Positions 1 through 11,854 of a DNA stretch of 39,817 bases are shown one piece after another; position 1 is the first letter of the stretch; the number at the start of each line of letters is the position of its first letter. Where the stretch lies: contig CAMNPT010000008.1 in NCBI GenBank assembly GCA_946548575.1, forward strand, positions 1 to 39,817. Direction: 5' to 3'. This stretch comes from an uncultured Clostridium sp. (GTDB lineage: Bacteria; Bacillota; Clostridia; TANB77; CAG-508). Both the position numbers and the translations under genes were made by a program. A model generated the notes under the pieces. That model was given only the letters and a program-made list of their open reading frames with translations, had not been told where the DNA came from and made no database searches.

Positions 1-232
1 TCTAATTTTCACTCTAATCAATCATAAAGAAAAAAATAAGGACACATACCCTAGCCAAAAAAGCTAAGGAGTGTCCCTTAATCCCTAAAAGAGGGAAGGA
101 AAGAACGTCCCCAAATCCCTCTTAAAATATGAAAAATAGAGAATAGTTAAAATATAAAGAGAATGAAAGAGAATATATAAATAAAACTTTACATATCCAA
201 CAAATTAGATACTTGACTTCTTTTAACTCATA

Positions 233-613
233 ATGATAAATTTACGCATGAGGAGAGTGATAAAAATGAATACAATTGATTCAAAAATAGACTATAAAAT
301 TATAGGTCAAAGAATAAGAGATGAAAGAAAAGCAAAAAATTGGTCACAAGCAAAATTATCAGAAATTTTAGATGTTTCAATTGAGTATATTAGTAGGGTT
401 GAAAGAGGAGCTTCAAAAATTAATTTAAAAAGATTAGCAGATGTTTCTTTAGCATTAAATGTACCTATTGAAAAACTAATTACTGGAACTAGTACAGAGT
501 CAAAAATTTATTTAAACAAGGAGTTTGAAGAAATTTTGTCAGATTGTACTCCTGATAAACAACAATTAATTTATAATATTGCAAAAATTGTTAAAAATAT
601 AAATTTTAAGTAG
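233..613 (+). CDS. XRE-family HTH transcriptional regulator
   Basis: ORF; IGQRIRDERKAKNWSQAKLSEILDVSIEYISRVERG is a typical HTH_3/XRE motif. The real start may be the internal ATG near 266. Confidence 0.85.
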   Translation: MINLRMRRVIKMNTIDSKIDYKIIGQRIRDERKAKNWSQAKLSEILDVSIEYISRVERGASKINLKRLADVSLALNVPIEKLITGTSTESKIYLNKEFEEILSDCTPDKQQLIYNIAKIVKNINFK

Positions 614-679
614 AAAAATGATGGTTGTTTGCTTTACAAAAAAATAAAAATAGTATAAACTACATAAAGGTGATAATAA

Positions 680-3600
680 ATGTATTTAAAAAGATTAGAA
701 TTACAAGGGTTTAAATCATTTGCAGATAAAACTGTTTTGGAGTTTATGCCTGGAATAACAAGCGTAATTGGTCCAAATGGATCAGGTAAAAGCAATATAT
801 CAGATAGTATAAGATGGGTACTTCGGAGAGCAAAGTATGAAAGAATTAAGAGGAGCTAAATCTTTAGATTTAATTTTTGCTGGAACACAAAATAGAAAAT
901 CATTGGGTTTTGCTGAAGCATCTTTAATATTTGATAATTCTGATGGTGCACTTCCAATTGAATATACAGAAGTTACAGTTACTAGAAAAATTTATAGAAG
1001 TGGTGAAACAGGTTATTTTATAAATAAGGTGCCTTGTAGACTTAAAGATATTTTTGAATTATTCATGGATACAGGTATTGGTAAAGATGGATATTCTATT
1101 ATAGGACAAGGGAGAATTGATGCTATATTAAGTAATAAATCTGAAGATAGAAGAAATATTTTTGAAGAGGCAGCAGGTATTGTAAAATATAGAACAAGAA
1201 GGGAAGAATCAGAAAAGAAATTAGAAAGAACGAAGTTAAATTTAATTAGAATTAATGATATATTATCTGAAATAGAAACAAATATTGAGCCTTTAAAAAG
1301 TCAGTCTGAAAAAGCAAAGAAATATTTAAATATAAGAGAAGAATTGAAAAGTATTGAGATTGGTTTATTTATATATAATATTGAAAAGTACAAAAAAGAT
1401 TTAGAAGATATTGTAAAAGATGAAGAGGTTTATCTTAATCAATGTAATGATGAAGAAGGAAATTTAGAAAGATTCAAACAATTAAAAGAAGAATTAAAAT
1501 TTGAGATTGATAAAATAACATCAGATATTGAAAATATGTCTAATATTGGATTTGAAAGTCAAAAAGAAATTGAAATGTTAAATTCAGATATAAATGTTGC
1601 AAATACAAGGATTGCAAATAATGAAGAAAATAGACAAAGATATGAAAAAGAAATAGAAGAGTCACAAAAAAAGCTAGAAGAATTAAAAAATGAAATAGAA
1701 CAAAAACAAGAAAAAAGAGAAAATTTGAAACAAAATAAAGAGAAATTTGAAAAAGAGTTACATGAAAAACAAGAAGAATTAGCAAAAATTACTGAAAAAT
1801 TATCAGTAAAAGAGTTAGAAATTGAGTCTCATAAGGCAAAGGTAGAAGAAAATACAGATAAAAAATATGAATTGCAATCAGATATACATACACAAGTTAT
1901 TAATCACGAAAATTTTGAAAAAAGACAAAAACAAATAAAAAATGAAATCAGTGTAAATATATCTGAATTAGATAGTACAAGACTTGAAAAAGAAGATATA
2001 GCAAAAGAATTTTATGAAATAGATAATAAAAGAAATAAAATAGTAAAAGATATGCAAAATATTAGTAAGAAAAAAGAAGAAGCAGAATTAAAAATAAAAA
2101 AATATGAAACAAATATTAATGTATATCAAAGTGATATGAGAATAAAAGAATCAAAATTAAAATTTTTAATAGAAACAGAAAAAGAAAAAGAAGGTTATAT
2201 AAAAAGTGTAAAATCATTATTAAAAGATTGTGAAAATATAAAAGAGCTTGGAAAAGGGATGAATGGTGTTTTAGCTAATATTATAGAGGTTCCTGAGGAA
2301 TATCAAACAGCTATTGAAATGTGCTTAGGTGCAAGTTTGCAAAATATAGTAACAGAAACAGAAGATGATGCAAAAAGATTAGTTGAGCATTTAAGAAAAA
2401 ACAATTTAGGTAGAGCTTCATTTTTACCATTGACAGCTGTAAAAGGAAAAAAATTAAGTGGAGTTAAGGGAAATAATAATGGTGTGATTGGAATTGCATC
2501 AGATTTAATCAAATATGATAAAAAATATGAACAAATAATATTGAATTTACTTGGAAGAACTGTAATTGTTGATAATATGGAGAATGCCATAAAAGTTTCA
2601 AAAAATAATGGTTATACGTTTAGAATAATAACTGTAGAAGGTGATATTATAAATCCTTCTGGTTCAATCACAGGAGGTTCAGTAGCTAAAAAAACTGTGA
2701 ATATTTTAGGTAGAGAAAAAGAAATTGAAAAATTGAAAATAGAAATTCAAAATATAAATGATAAAATTGAAAAAATCGAAAAAGAAAAACAACAATATGA
2801 AAATTCAATAGAGGGAATTTTAGAGAGTGCTTCTAGTTTGGAAAAAGAACTTCAAGAAATTGATATTACATATGCAACTAAAAAACAAAAATTAGAATCA
2901 ATTGAAGAAAATATAGGAAAATTAGAAAAACGATTAAAAAGCTTAAAAGAAGAAAATGTACAATTGGAAGAAAATAAAAAGCAAGCAATATTGAATAAAG
3001 AAAGCATAGAAGAACAAATTAAAATTTTAGAGGATGAAACAGAAAAGTTAAGTAAAATTATAAAAGAATTTGCAGATGTAAATAAAGATAATCAAAAATA
3101 TGTAGATGATTTGAATTTTGATATTACAAATCTAAAAATATCTGTTTCATCATTTGATGAAAGTGAAAGTTCAATTGAAGAAATTCAGGAAAGAATAAAT
3201 GCTGAAATTGAAACAACAGATTTGAGTATAAAAAATAAACAAACACAAATAGAGCAAATTAAACATGATAACTTAGAATTAGAAAGCACAATAGAAGAAA
3301 TAAATGAAAAAATAGAAGCTATTAAAGAAGAAGTAAAAAATAGTGGTTCTAAAATTGAAAATTTAAAACAACAAAGAATAGAAAAAAATAAGAAACTTGA
3401 AAATATAGAAGAAGAAATTACAGAGAAATTTAAAACAATAGAAAATTTAAAAGAACAAATTGTAAAAGTAGATGTTAAGAAAACAAAAATACAAGATGAT
3501 ATGAATGAAATAATAAATAAAATGTGGGAGGAATATGAATTAACACCAAATAATGTACCAGAATATAAGAAGCCAGAGAATGTATCTGTAACACAGAAAA

Positions 3601-4229
3601 AAGTAAATAGCTTAAGAAAAGAGTTAAAAGAACTTGGAAGTGTTAATATTGATTCAATAGAAGAATATAAGAATATGAAAGAAAGATATGATTTCATGTG
3701 TGAGCAAAGAGTTGATTTAGAAGATACTATGGCAAAATTAAGACAAATAATTAATAATATGACAGCTACAATGAAGGAAGAATTTAAAACAAAATTTGAA
3801 CTTATTAATAAAAACTTCGGAGAGGTATTTAAAGAATTATTTGGTGGTGGAAATGCAACCTTAAAGTTAGAAGATGAGACAAACATATTAGAGTGTGGAA
3901 TTGAAATAAATGTACAACCACCAGGAAAGAAACTACAAAACATGATGCTTTTATCAGGTGGAGAAAAAGCGTTTACAGCAATTGCAATTTTATTTGCAAT
4001 ATTAAAAATAAATCCAGCACCATTTTGTGTATTAGATGAAATCGAGGCAGCTTTAGATGATGTTAATGTATATCGATTTGCAGATTATTTAAAGAAATTT
4101 TCAAAAAGCACACAATTTTTAGTTATTACTCATAGAAAAGGAACTATGGAGGTTGCAGATACAGTTTATGGAGTAACTATGGAAGAAAAAGGAATATCAA
4201 AATTATTATCTATGAAATTAAGAGTTTAG
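680..4229 (+). CDS. smc: Chromosome segregation protein SMC, interrupted by a +1 frameshift at CTT-CGG-A (C at 824)
   Basis: ATG at 680 gives [48 protein letters not shown] (Walker A). Skipping C824 continues as [25 protein letters not shown], then hinge, coiled coils, [17 protein letters not shown] and [12 protein letters not shown]. Confidence 0.95.
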
Positions 4230-4231
4230 AT

Positions 4232-4786
4232 TTATAGTATAACTTTAAATATTCCAATAACTATAAGCAATATTCCTGAAATTATAGACCAAATATTATT
4301 AGGAAGATGACTAATGTTTGTTAGTTGTCTTCCTAAAAAATTTCCTAAATTTAAAAACAAAAACTGAAAAAATGAAATTAGAAGAGGAAATAGAATATTA
4401 CTAATACCCATAATTGTTCCTCCAATTCCAATACAAAAACTATCTAATGAAAGAGCAATACCTAAATACATACATTCTTTTAAATCTATAGAATTTGAAT
4501 AATCAAAATCAAAAGAAATATCCTCTTTTTTTAAAGATTGTAAAAAAAGTAAAACTCCCATAAATATTAGTATTAAGCTACCAATATATCTTAATAAATA
4601 TTCTGAGAAAAATAGTTTTATTATATTTCCAAAAAATAATGATAAAGAGGTAATAAAAAAAGAAATGATAAATAAAATAAATTTTCCAATATTTGAAATA
4701 TATATACTTCTTATTCCATAAGTAATACCTATTCCAAGAGAATCAATACTACTTGTTATAGCTAAAATAATTGAGTTTGGCAACAT
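4232..4786 (-). CDS. ytaF: Sporulation membrane protein YtaF / MntP-like
   Basis: Multi-pass membrane ORF with duplicated SSIDSLGIGITYG / LSLDSFCIGIGG motifs typical of YtaF/MntP. Confidence 0.8.
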   Translation of the reverse strand: MLPNSIILAITSSIDSLGIGITYGIRSIYISNIGKFILFIISFFITSLSLFFGNIIKLFFSEYLLRYIGSLILIFMGVLLFLQSLKKEDISFDFDYSNSIDLKECMYLGIALSLDSFCIGIGGTIMGISNILFPLLISFFQFLFLNLGNFLGRQLTNISHLPNNIWSIISGILLIVIGIFKVIL

Positions 4787-4898
4787 AATTTAAACCTCCT
4801 AAAACATATTATGACAAAATAAGTCAACGAGTGACAAACTAAAAATATAGTAATAAAAATAGGACAACTTGCATAATATAAAGCAGGAGGATAAAAAT

Positions 4899-7500
4899 AT
4901 GTGGGAGAACTTAAGAAAAGAGGAAGTTTTAAATAGGTTAAAAACTGATAAAAAAAGGGGACTTATAAAAGAGGAAGTAACTTCACGAATAGATAGATAT
5001 GGAAAAAATAAATTAGAAGAAAATAAAAAGGAAAGTTTATTTATAAAATTTATTAAACAATTTAATGATTTTATGATTATAATTCTAATAGTTGCATCTA
5101 TTTTGTCTGCAGGAATATCTTTTATACAAGGTGAAAATGATTACATAGATTCTATAATAATTATAGGTATAGTTATTTTAAATGCTATTATGGGAGTTGT
5201 GCAAGAAGCTAAAGCTGAGAAATCTATTGAAGCACTAAAAGAAATGACACCTCCAAGAGCTAAAGTTCTTAGAGATGGGATAACTAATATAATTAATGCT
5301 GAAGATTTGGTTCCAGGAGATATTATAATATTAGAGGCTGGTAATTATGTTCCTGCAGATTGTAGATTATTGGAAAGTCATAATCTGAAAATTGAAGAAT
5401 CAAGTTTAACAGGAGAAAATGAACCTGTATTAAAAGATGCAGAAATGATATGCAAAAAAAATAGTCCTTTAGGTGACAGATTAAATATGGCATATATGGC
5501 AAGTATTGTAGTTAATGGATCAGCAACAGCAGTTGTAACTGATATTGGCATGAACACAAATGTTGGAAAAATTGCAAATATGATTATTGAAGATAAGGCA
5601 CCTGAAACACCAATACAAAAGAAACTTTCTCAGGTTGGTAAAATATTAGGTTTAGTTTGTTTGGCTATATGTTTGATAATATTTATAATTGGATTAATAA
5701 AAAAGATTGAACCAATGGAAATGTTTATGACATCAGTAGGACTTGCAGTAGCAGCTATTCCAGAAGGATTGCCTGCAATTGTTACAATTATGCTTTCAAT
5801 TGGTGTTACTAAAATGGCAAAAAATAATAGTATAATTAGAAGATTACCAGCAGTAGAAACATTAGGAAGTAGTAAAGTAATTTGTTCTGATAAAACAGGA
5901 ACTTTAACTCAGAATAAAATGACAGTTGTAGAAATTAAATCAGATGCACCAAAATTCACATCTGAACTTGCATGTATGTGTACAGATTGTAATATTATAT
6001 ATGATAAAGGTGTAAGCGAAATACAGGGAGATCCAACAGAAATTGCATTAGTAAGTAATGGATTAAATAATAACATAAATAAAACTGAATTATATAGGAT
6101 TATGCCAAGAGTAAATGAAATACCATTTGATTCTAAAAGAAAAATGATGACTACAATTCACAAAGTTGGAAATAAGTATAGGATTATAACAAAAGGAGCT
6201 CCAGATGTTTTACTAAATAAATGTATTATTTCAATAAATGATAAACAAAGAATTCAAAAAGAGAACTTATTAATGGCAGATAGAGCACTGAGAGTAATTG
6301 CTGTTGCATATAAAGATTTGGATAAATTACCATCAAAAGTCGATACAGTTAATATTGAAAACAATTTAAATTTTGTTCGGATTGATTGGAATGATAGATC
6401 CACCAAGAGATGGAGTAAAAGAAGCTGTTAGAATTTGTAGAAGAGCAGGTATAAAAACAGTTATGATTACAGGAGACCATATTGCAACAGCAAAGGCAAT
6501 AGCAAAAGAACTAGATATTTTCAGAATTCAGGATAGAGCGATAACTGGTCAAGAATTAGATAAAATTTCTCAAAAACAATTAGAAAAGGAAATAGAAAAT
6601 TATTCAGTTTTTGCAAGAGTTACACCTGAACATAAAGTCAGAATTGTAAAAGCTTGGCAAAGTTCAGGTGCAGTAGTAGCAATGACAGGAGATGGAGTAA
6701 ATGATAGTCCAGCCCTAAAAAATGCAGATATTGGAATAGCTATGGGAAAAAACGGAACAGATGTAGCAAAAAATGCATCAGATATGATTTTAACAGATGA
6801 TAATTTTGTAACGATTGTAAAAGCTGTAAAGCAGGGAAGAAATATATATGACAACATAAAAAAAGCAATTCATTTTTTAATTGCTACAAATATAGGAGAA
6901 ATAGTAACAATATTTATGGGATTAATATTAGGATATAAGACACCATTACTTGCTATCCAATTATTATGGATAAATTTAGTAACAGATTCATTTCCAGCGA
7001 TAGCAATAGGTTTAGAACCAGCAGAACAAGATATAATGAATAGAAAACCTTATGATAGTAAAAAAGGTTTATTTGCAGATGGATTGTGGAACAAAATAAT
7101 AGTAGAAGGAGTCATGATTGGAATGCTAACATTAATAGCATTTAGCATAGGTAATAAATACTATAGTTTAGAAGTTGGACGAACAATGGCATTTTTGTCA
7201 ATAGGTTTAATAGAACTTGTCCACAGTTTTAATATAAAAAGTGAACAATCTATCTTCAAAATTGGGATATTAGAAAATAAATTTCTAATAGGAAGTTTTA
7301 TTTTAGGAGTTTTTATACAATCAATAGTAACAGTAATTCCAAGTTTGGCAGAGATTTTTAAATTGGTTCCATTAGATAGTACGCAATGGATTATAACTCT
7401 TATTATTTCAATACTTCCTATACCTATTATAGAATTGCAAAAAAAATCAAATGAAATAAAATTTGGAAGTATAGTTTATACTCAAAAGCAAAAAGCATAA
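4899..7500 (+). CDS. Cation-translocating P-type ATPase (P2A Ca2+-type), interrupted by a +1 frameshift at GTT-CGG-A (C at 6378)
   Basis: Motifs ICSDKTGTLTQNKM, VVAMTGDGVNDSPALK and PEGLPA. The two ORFs join as NLNFV-GLIGMIDPPRDGVKEAV when C6378 is skipped. RBS aggagg upstream of ATG 4899. Confidence 0.95.
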
Positions 7501-7502
7501 AC

Positions 7503-7542
7503 AAAAGTCTTAGTTGTTACAAAAAACATCTAAGACTTTTTA
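7503..7542. terminator. Rho-independent-type hairpin
   Basis: aaaagtcttag...ctaagactttttaattttt inverted repeat with T tract. Confidence 0.7.
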
Positions 7543-7728
7543 ATTTTTAATAAATTTTAAAATTTCATCATCTGGTAAATTCAAAGCTTTTACGAGTTTC
7601 TTAAAAGTTGAAACTCTGGTTTTTTCCTCATTATGTTCTAGTCTTTGTAAATGACGCCAACTTATTCCAACTAATTCGGCTAGCTGTTCTTGTGATAAAT
7701 TATTTTTTAGTCTATATTCTTTAATCAT
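7540..7728 (-). CDS. Small XRE-family HTH protein
   Basis: MIKEYRLKNNLSQEQLAELVGISWRHLQRLEHNEEKTRVSTFKKLVKALN is an HTH_3-type motif. Confidence 0.8.
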   Translation of the reverse strand: MIKEYRLKNNLSQEQLAELVGISWRHLQRLEHNEEKTRVSTFKKLVKALNLPDDEILKFIKN

Positions 7729-8086
7729 TTTTCCTCCTTAAAATTATTAGTTAAATAATTATAATATAGGTAATAGTGAAAAAAAACGATATTTTTGTCG
7801 TCGGTATCAAAAAAATACACTTTTTCAATAAAAACTTTTTAAAAAAGTGTATAATTTGTTTGTTTTAAATTATTCAGTTTTAACAAAATGAAAGATTTGA
7901 AATGTATGAAAATCAAATAATACAAGCCATTTTGTCGAATTTTGCGATGAAAAGTTCTTTACAAATCAGAAAAAATGTATTATTATATTTAAAGAGTTAA
8001 CTCAAAAAAATATTTTAAATCAAATTTTTAATTCATTTTTATCTAAAAAAATCCAAAAAAAAAACAAATCAAAAAAGGAGGAAAAA

Positions 8087-8677
8087 ATAAAAAAATTTCG
8101 TTATAGTACAATTTATATCAATACTGTTAGCCTTATTATATCCACAATATTTTTTTTAAGTTCAAATATATTTTTTTCAAATATCAGTTATTTAACTAAG
8201 AAAAATAGTTTTAAAGCAGGTTTCAAAGTTCAAAATACAACTGTAAGTAGCAAAATAAATTCAGATGAAAAAAAAGATACTAAAGAAGATATAGAAAAAT
8301 GGTATTTGGAAATTCCAATAATAGGATTAAAAGCAGATATTAAAGAAAGTACAACAAAAGAAATTATGAATAAATATATAGCTCATTTTGAAGAAACCTC
8401 AAAGGAATATGGAAATATCGGATTAGCAGCACATAATAGAGGTTATGAAAATAATTATTTTGAAAATTTAAAACAACTAAAAGAAGGAGATATTATTATT
8501 TATACATATAAAGGAAGAACAAAAGAATATTTTGTAACAAAAAATACAATTATAAAAGATACTGATTGGACAAGTTTAGAAGATACAAAAGATAATACTA
8601 TAACATTAATAACATGTGTAGAAAATCAACCTGAATACAGAAGATGTGTACAAGGTAAAGAAAAAATCAATAAATGA
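8087..8677 (+). CDS. Sortase family protein (N-terminal TM, catalytic His/Cys/Arg)
   Basis: Sortase core IGLAAHNRGYENNYFENLKQLKEGDIIIY...TLITCVENQPEYRRCV. The frame is open upstream of the TTG at 8306 to an ATA at 8087 behind AGGAGG, adding a TM segment. Start codon uncertain. Confidence 0.8.
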   Translation: MKKFRYSTIYINTVSLIISTIFFLSSNIFFSNISYLTKKNSFKAGFKVQNTTVSSKINSDEKKDTKEDIEKWYLEIPIIGLKADIKESTTKEIMNKYIAHFEETSKEYGNIGLAAHNRGYENNYFENLKQLKEGDIIIYTYKGRTKEYFVTKNTIIKDTDWTSLEDTKDNTITLITCVENQPEYRRCVQGKEKINK

Positions 8678-9948
8678 AAGGAAGGTATAATTTGAAAAAA
8701 AATCTCTTAACAAAAGTAGGAATAGGATTATCTATAATAATATTTAATTTTTTTGGATTAATTAATAGTGTACAAGCAGAAAATATAAAATCTGCAAATA
8801 TTTATATGGTATGTGATTGTGGAAGTTTATTAACATACAAAGGTATACCTGTAAAAGTCAGTTATGTTGAATATACCGAAAACGGAAATCATTATCCAGC
8901 ATATTGTATGGATAAAACTAAACCTGGAGCAGAAACAGGAGCATATACAGTTTCAATTCAAAATGCAATTCAAGATGTTGGATTATGGAGAAGAATTATA
9001 AATGGATACCCATATAAAACAATTGAACAATTAGGTGTTGCAAATAAAGAAGAAGCATTTACTGCAACAAAACAAGCAATTTATTGTTATATACATAATA
9101 ATAATCCATCAGATTATAGAGGAATAGGAGAAGCAGGAGCAAGAACATTAAATGCTATGAACAAGATTATTTCAGATAGTGAAAAATCAACTGAAACAAA
9201 AATATCTAGTACAATTACAATTAATAAGAATACAAATGAATGGAAACAAGATAGTATTGATAAGAATTATGTTTCAAAAACATATAATGTTTCATCTGCT
9301 GCTCAAATAGAAAATTATAAAATAACAATTACAAAAGAAAATAGTGAAAACAATGGAGGTATAAAATTAACAGATGAAAAAAATCAAGAAAAATCAGAAT
9401 TTAAAACTAATGAAAAATTTAAAATATTAATTCCAATAAAAAATATGAATGAAAAAGGAAGTTTCCATTTAAAAGTGGATGCTAAAATAAAAACTAAGCC
9501 TATATTATATGGAATATCACCAAATAGTGGATATCAAGATTACGCACTAACAACAGCTGTGTTTGAGGATGGAACAGGAGATATAAAAGATGAATATTTT
9601 AAAAATGAAACAAAAATAGTAGTTATAAAAAAAGATCAAGAAAGTGGAGAAGAAATAAAAGAAACTGAATTCGAATTATTAGATGAAAATAAAAATACTA
9701 TATTAACTGGATTAAAAACAAATGATGAAGGAAAAATAATAATAGAAAATATTATTCCAGGAACATATTATTTAAAAGAAACAAAACCAAAAGATGGTTA
9801 TGAAATTTATGAGGATTTAATTAGAGTCGAAGTTGAATTAAATGAGGAAATTACTGTAACTGTTAATAATAAAAAACAGGAAAAACCTATAACAGAAATA
9901 ACAAAAAATACAAAATCAGTTAAAAAGCTTCCAGTGACTGGAATGTAG
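8674..9948 (+). CDS. Thioester-domain / SpaA-fold surface protein ending in LPVTG
   Basis: Signal peptide; HYPAYCMDKTKPG ... TKQAIYCYIHN resembles the Cys...TQxAIW pattern of thioester domains; prealbumin-like repeat (TEFELLDENKNTILTGLKTNDEGKIIIENIIPGTYYLKETKPKDGYE); C-terminus KKLPVTGM. Confidence 0.8.
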   Translation: MKGRYNLKKNLLTKVGIGLSIIIFNFFGLINSVQAENIKSANIYMVCDCGSLLTYKGIPVKVSYVEYTENGNHYPAYCMDKTKPGAETGAYTVSIQNAIQDVGLWRRIINGYPYKTIEQLGVANKEEAFTATKQAIYCYIHNNNPSDYRGIGEAGARTLNAMNKIISDSEKSTETKISSTITINKNTNEWKQDSIDKNYVSKTYNVSSAAQIENYKITITKENSENNGGIKLTDEKNQEKSEFKTNEKFKILIPIKNMNEKGSFHLKVDAKIKTKPILYGISPNSGYQDYALTTAVFEDGTGDIKDEYFKNETKIVVIKKDQESGEEIKETEFELLDENKNTILTGLKTNDEGKIIIENIIPGTYYLKETKPKDGYEIYEDLIRVEVELNEEITVTVNNKKQEKPITEITKNTKSVKKLPVTGM

Positions 9949-9956
9949 CATAGTTA

Positions 9957-10000
9957 AAAAATCACCAAAACTAAAATAAAAAAATAGTTGGTGATTTTTT
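9957..10000 (+). terminator. Rho-independent terminator
   Basis: aaaatcaccaa...ttggtgatttttt hairpin plus T tract. Confidence 0.8.
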
Positions 10001-10066
10001 AATTTTTATTGAAAAAAAATTAAAAAACATTTATAATAAAATAAATATGAAAGAAGGGATAAGTAA

Positions 10067-11797
10067 ATGAAAAGAAATTTTATAATAAGAAATGTTGTTA
10101 TTGTAGTATTATTAATCATAATTGTATCAGTAGGAGTGTATTTTTTAGCAAGAAAAAATGCAAGAAAATATGAGGTTGTTAAAGTGGAAAATTATAATTA
10201 TTTTGTATTAAAACAAAATAATTTATCAGGTGTTATAGATAAAAGTGGAAATACAATAATAGATGTTCAATTTGATGATGTAAAAATACCAAATCCAGAG
10301 AAAGCAGTATTTGTGTGCTTTAAAGGAAATGAAACAAAAATATTAAATGAAAAAAATGAAGAAATAATATCAAAATATGATAAAGTTGAACCAATCGGAT
10401 TAAAAAACATTGCAAGTGATTTAATGTATGAAAAAAGTGTATTAAAATATCAAAAAAATGAAAAATATGGAATTATAAATTTTGAAGGTAAAGAAATAAC
10501 AAAACCTATTTATGATGAAATAGAAGGACTTCCATATAAAGAGGGAGAACTACTTGTAAAAAAAGATAATAAATATGGCGTTATTAATATAAAAGGAAAT
10601 AAATTAGTAAATATTGAATATGACAAAATTACAGTAGATGGATATTATACTGATGAAAATAAATATCAATATGCAGGATATATTGTTTCAAATACGACAG
10701 ACGAAGGATATAGATATGGATATATAACATATAAAGGTAAAATGATTTTAAAACCTGTATATAATGAATTAACTAGAGTTAATGAGATAGAAGAAAATGA
10801 AAATTGTTATATAATTGAAGCTGAAAATGGTCAATATGGTGTAACAAAAAATGATAAAAAAATTATTAATAATGAATATCAATCAGTAGTTTATGATGCA
10901 ACAAATAATTTATTTGTTATTGAAAAAAGTAAAAAATACGGAATAGCAAATCTAGAAGGAAAAATTATTGTTCCTGTTAATTATAAAGAAATAAATATTA
11001 CAGGTATATACTTATATGCTAAAAATGAACAAGGAACAATCGTTTATAATAATGATGGTACAGAAGCAAATATTGATAAAAATATAGCTATTTTAGAAAC
11101 AAGTAATGAAAAATATAAAATAAAAATAAATAATCAAGACAGCACTAAATATGGTGTAATTGGAAAAGATGGAAAGCAAATAATAGAAGAAAAATATAAT
11201 TATATAGAATATTTATATGATAATTATTTTATTGTAAGTAAAGATGAATCAAAATTAGGAGTAATTGATAATAAAGAAAATATAAAAATTGAAGTTGAAA
11301 ATGATTCAATTCAAAAAATAGGAGATACAGATTTACTTCAAGTTACTTCTTCAAATGGACAATTAGTGAAATTATATAATAAAGATATGACAAAAATTTA
11401 TGAAATGGAAAAAGCAGTTATTGAAGAAAAAGATAATATAATAAAAGTTTATTCTAATACAGAAAAGAAGTATTTTGATAAAGAAGGAAATGAAATAAGT
11501 AATGCTGAAGTTTATGGAAATAATAAATTACTTTCAGTAAAACAAAATGATAAATGGGGATTTAAAGACAGAAGCGGAAAAATTGTAGTAAAATGTGAAT
11601 ATGACGAAGTAACAGAATTTAATGAATATGGATTTGCGGGAGTAAAAGAAGATAATAAATGGGGTATTATAGATAGTGATGGAAAAGAAATAGTTAAACC
11701 AACATATGAATTATCAGAAGATATAGAACCATTTTTCATAGGAAAATATTATCAAGTTAAATATGGTTATGGAGAAATATATTTTACAGGAAAATAA
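10067..11797 (+). CDS. WG-repeat (KWG) protein with N-terminal TM
   Basis: Recurrent KYGIINxEGKxITKPIYDEI / KWGFKDRSGKIVVKCEYDEV units. Confidence 0.9.
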   Translation: MKRNFIIRNVVIVVLLIIIVSVGVYFLARKNARKYEVVKVENYNYFVLKQNNLSGVIDKSGNTIIDVQFDDVKIPNPEKAVFVCFKGNETKILNEKNEEIISKYDKVEPIGLKNIASDLMYEKSVLKYQKNEKYGIINFEGKEITKPIYDEIEGLPYKEGELLVKKDNKYGVINIKGNKLVNIEYDKITVDGYYTDENKYQYAGYIVSNTTDEGYRYGYITYKGKMILKPVYNELTRVNEIEENENCYIIEAENGQYGVTKNDKKIINNEYQSVVYDATNNLFVIEKSKKYGIANLEGKIIVPVNYKEINITGIYLYAKNEQGTIVYNNDGTEANIDKNIAILETSNEKYKIKINNQDSTKYGVIGKDGKQIIEEKYNYIEYLYDNYFIVSKDESKLGVIDNKENIKIEVENDSIQKIGDTDLLQVTSSNGQLVKLYNKDMTKIYEMEKAVIEEKDNIIKVYSNTEKKYFDKEGNEISNAEVYGNNKLLSVKQNDKWGFKDRSGKIVVKCEYDEVTEFNEYGFAGVKEDNKWGIIDSDGKEIVKPTYELSEDIEPFFIGKYYQVKYGYGEIYFTGK

Positions 11798-11854
11798 TAT
11801 AAAATTGTAAATATAAAAATCCTTTCTGAATATACTATTATATATTGGAAAGGA

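Noticed and set aside
1-230. Structured RNA at the window start (ggacac...gtgtcc, aatccctaaaagaggga)
   Set aside because: Likely a terminator or partial element from an upstream gene; too little context to call.
3812-3825. CTTCGGAG in smc at 3814 as a sixth frameshift site
   Set aside because: Here the phase is AAC TTC GGA GAG (NFGE), so CGG is not a codon and the frame is uninterrupted.
1540-3943. Minus-strand ORFs opposite smc and similar antisense ORFs throughout
   Set aside because: Low-complexity Phe/Leu/Ser/Ile-rich translations opposite AT-rich coding sequence; no RBS or domain support.
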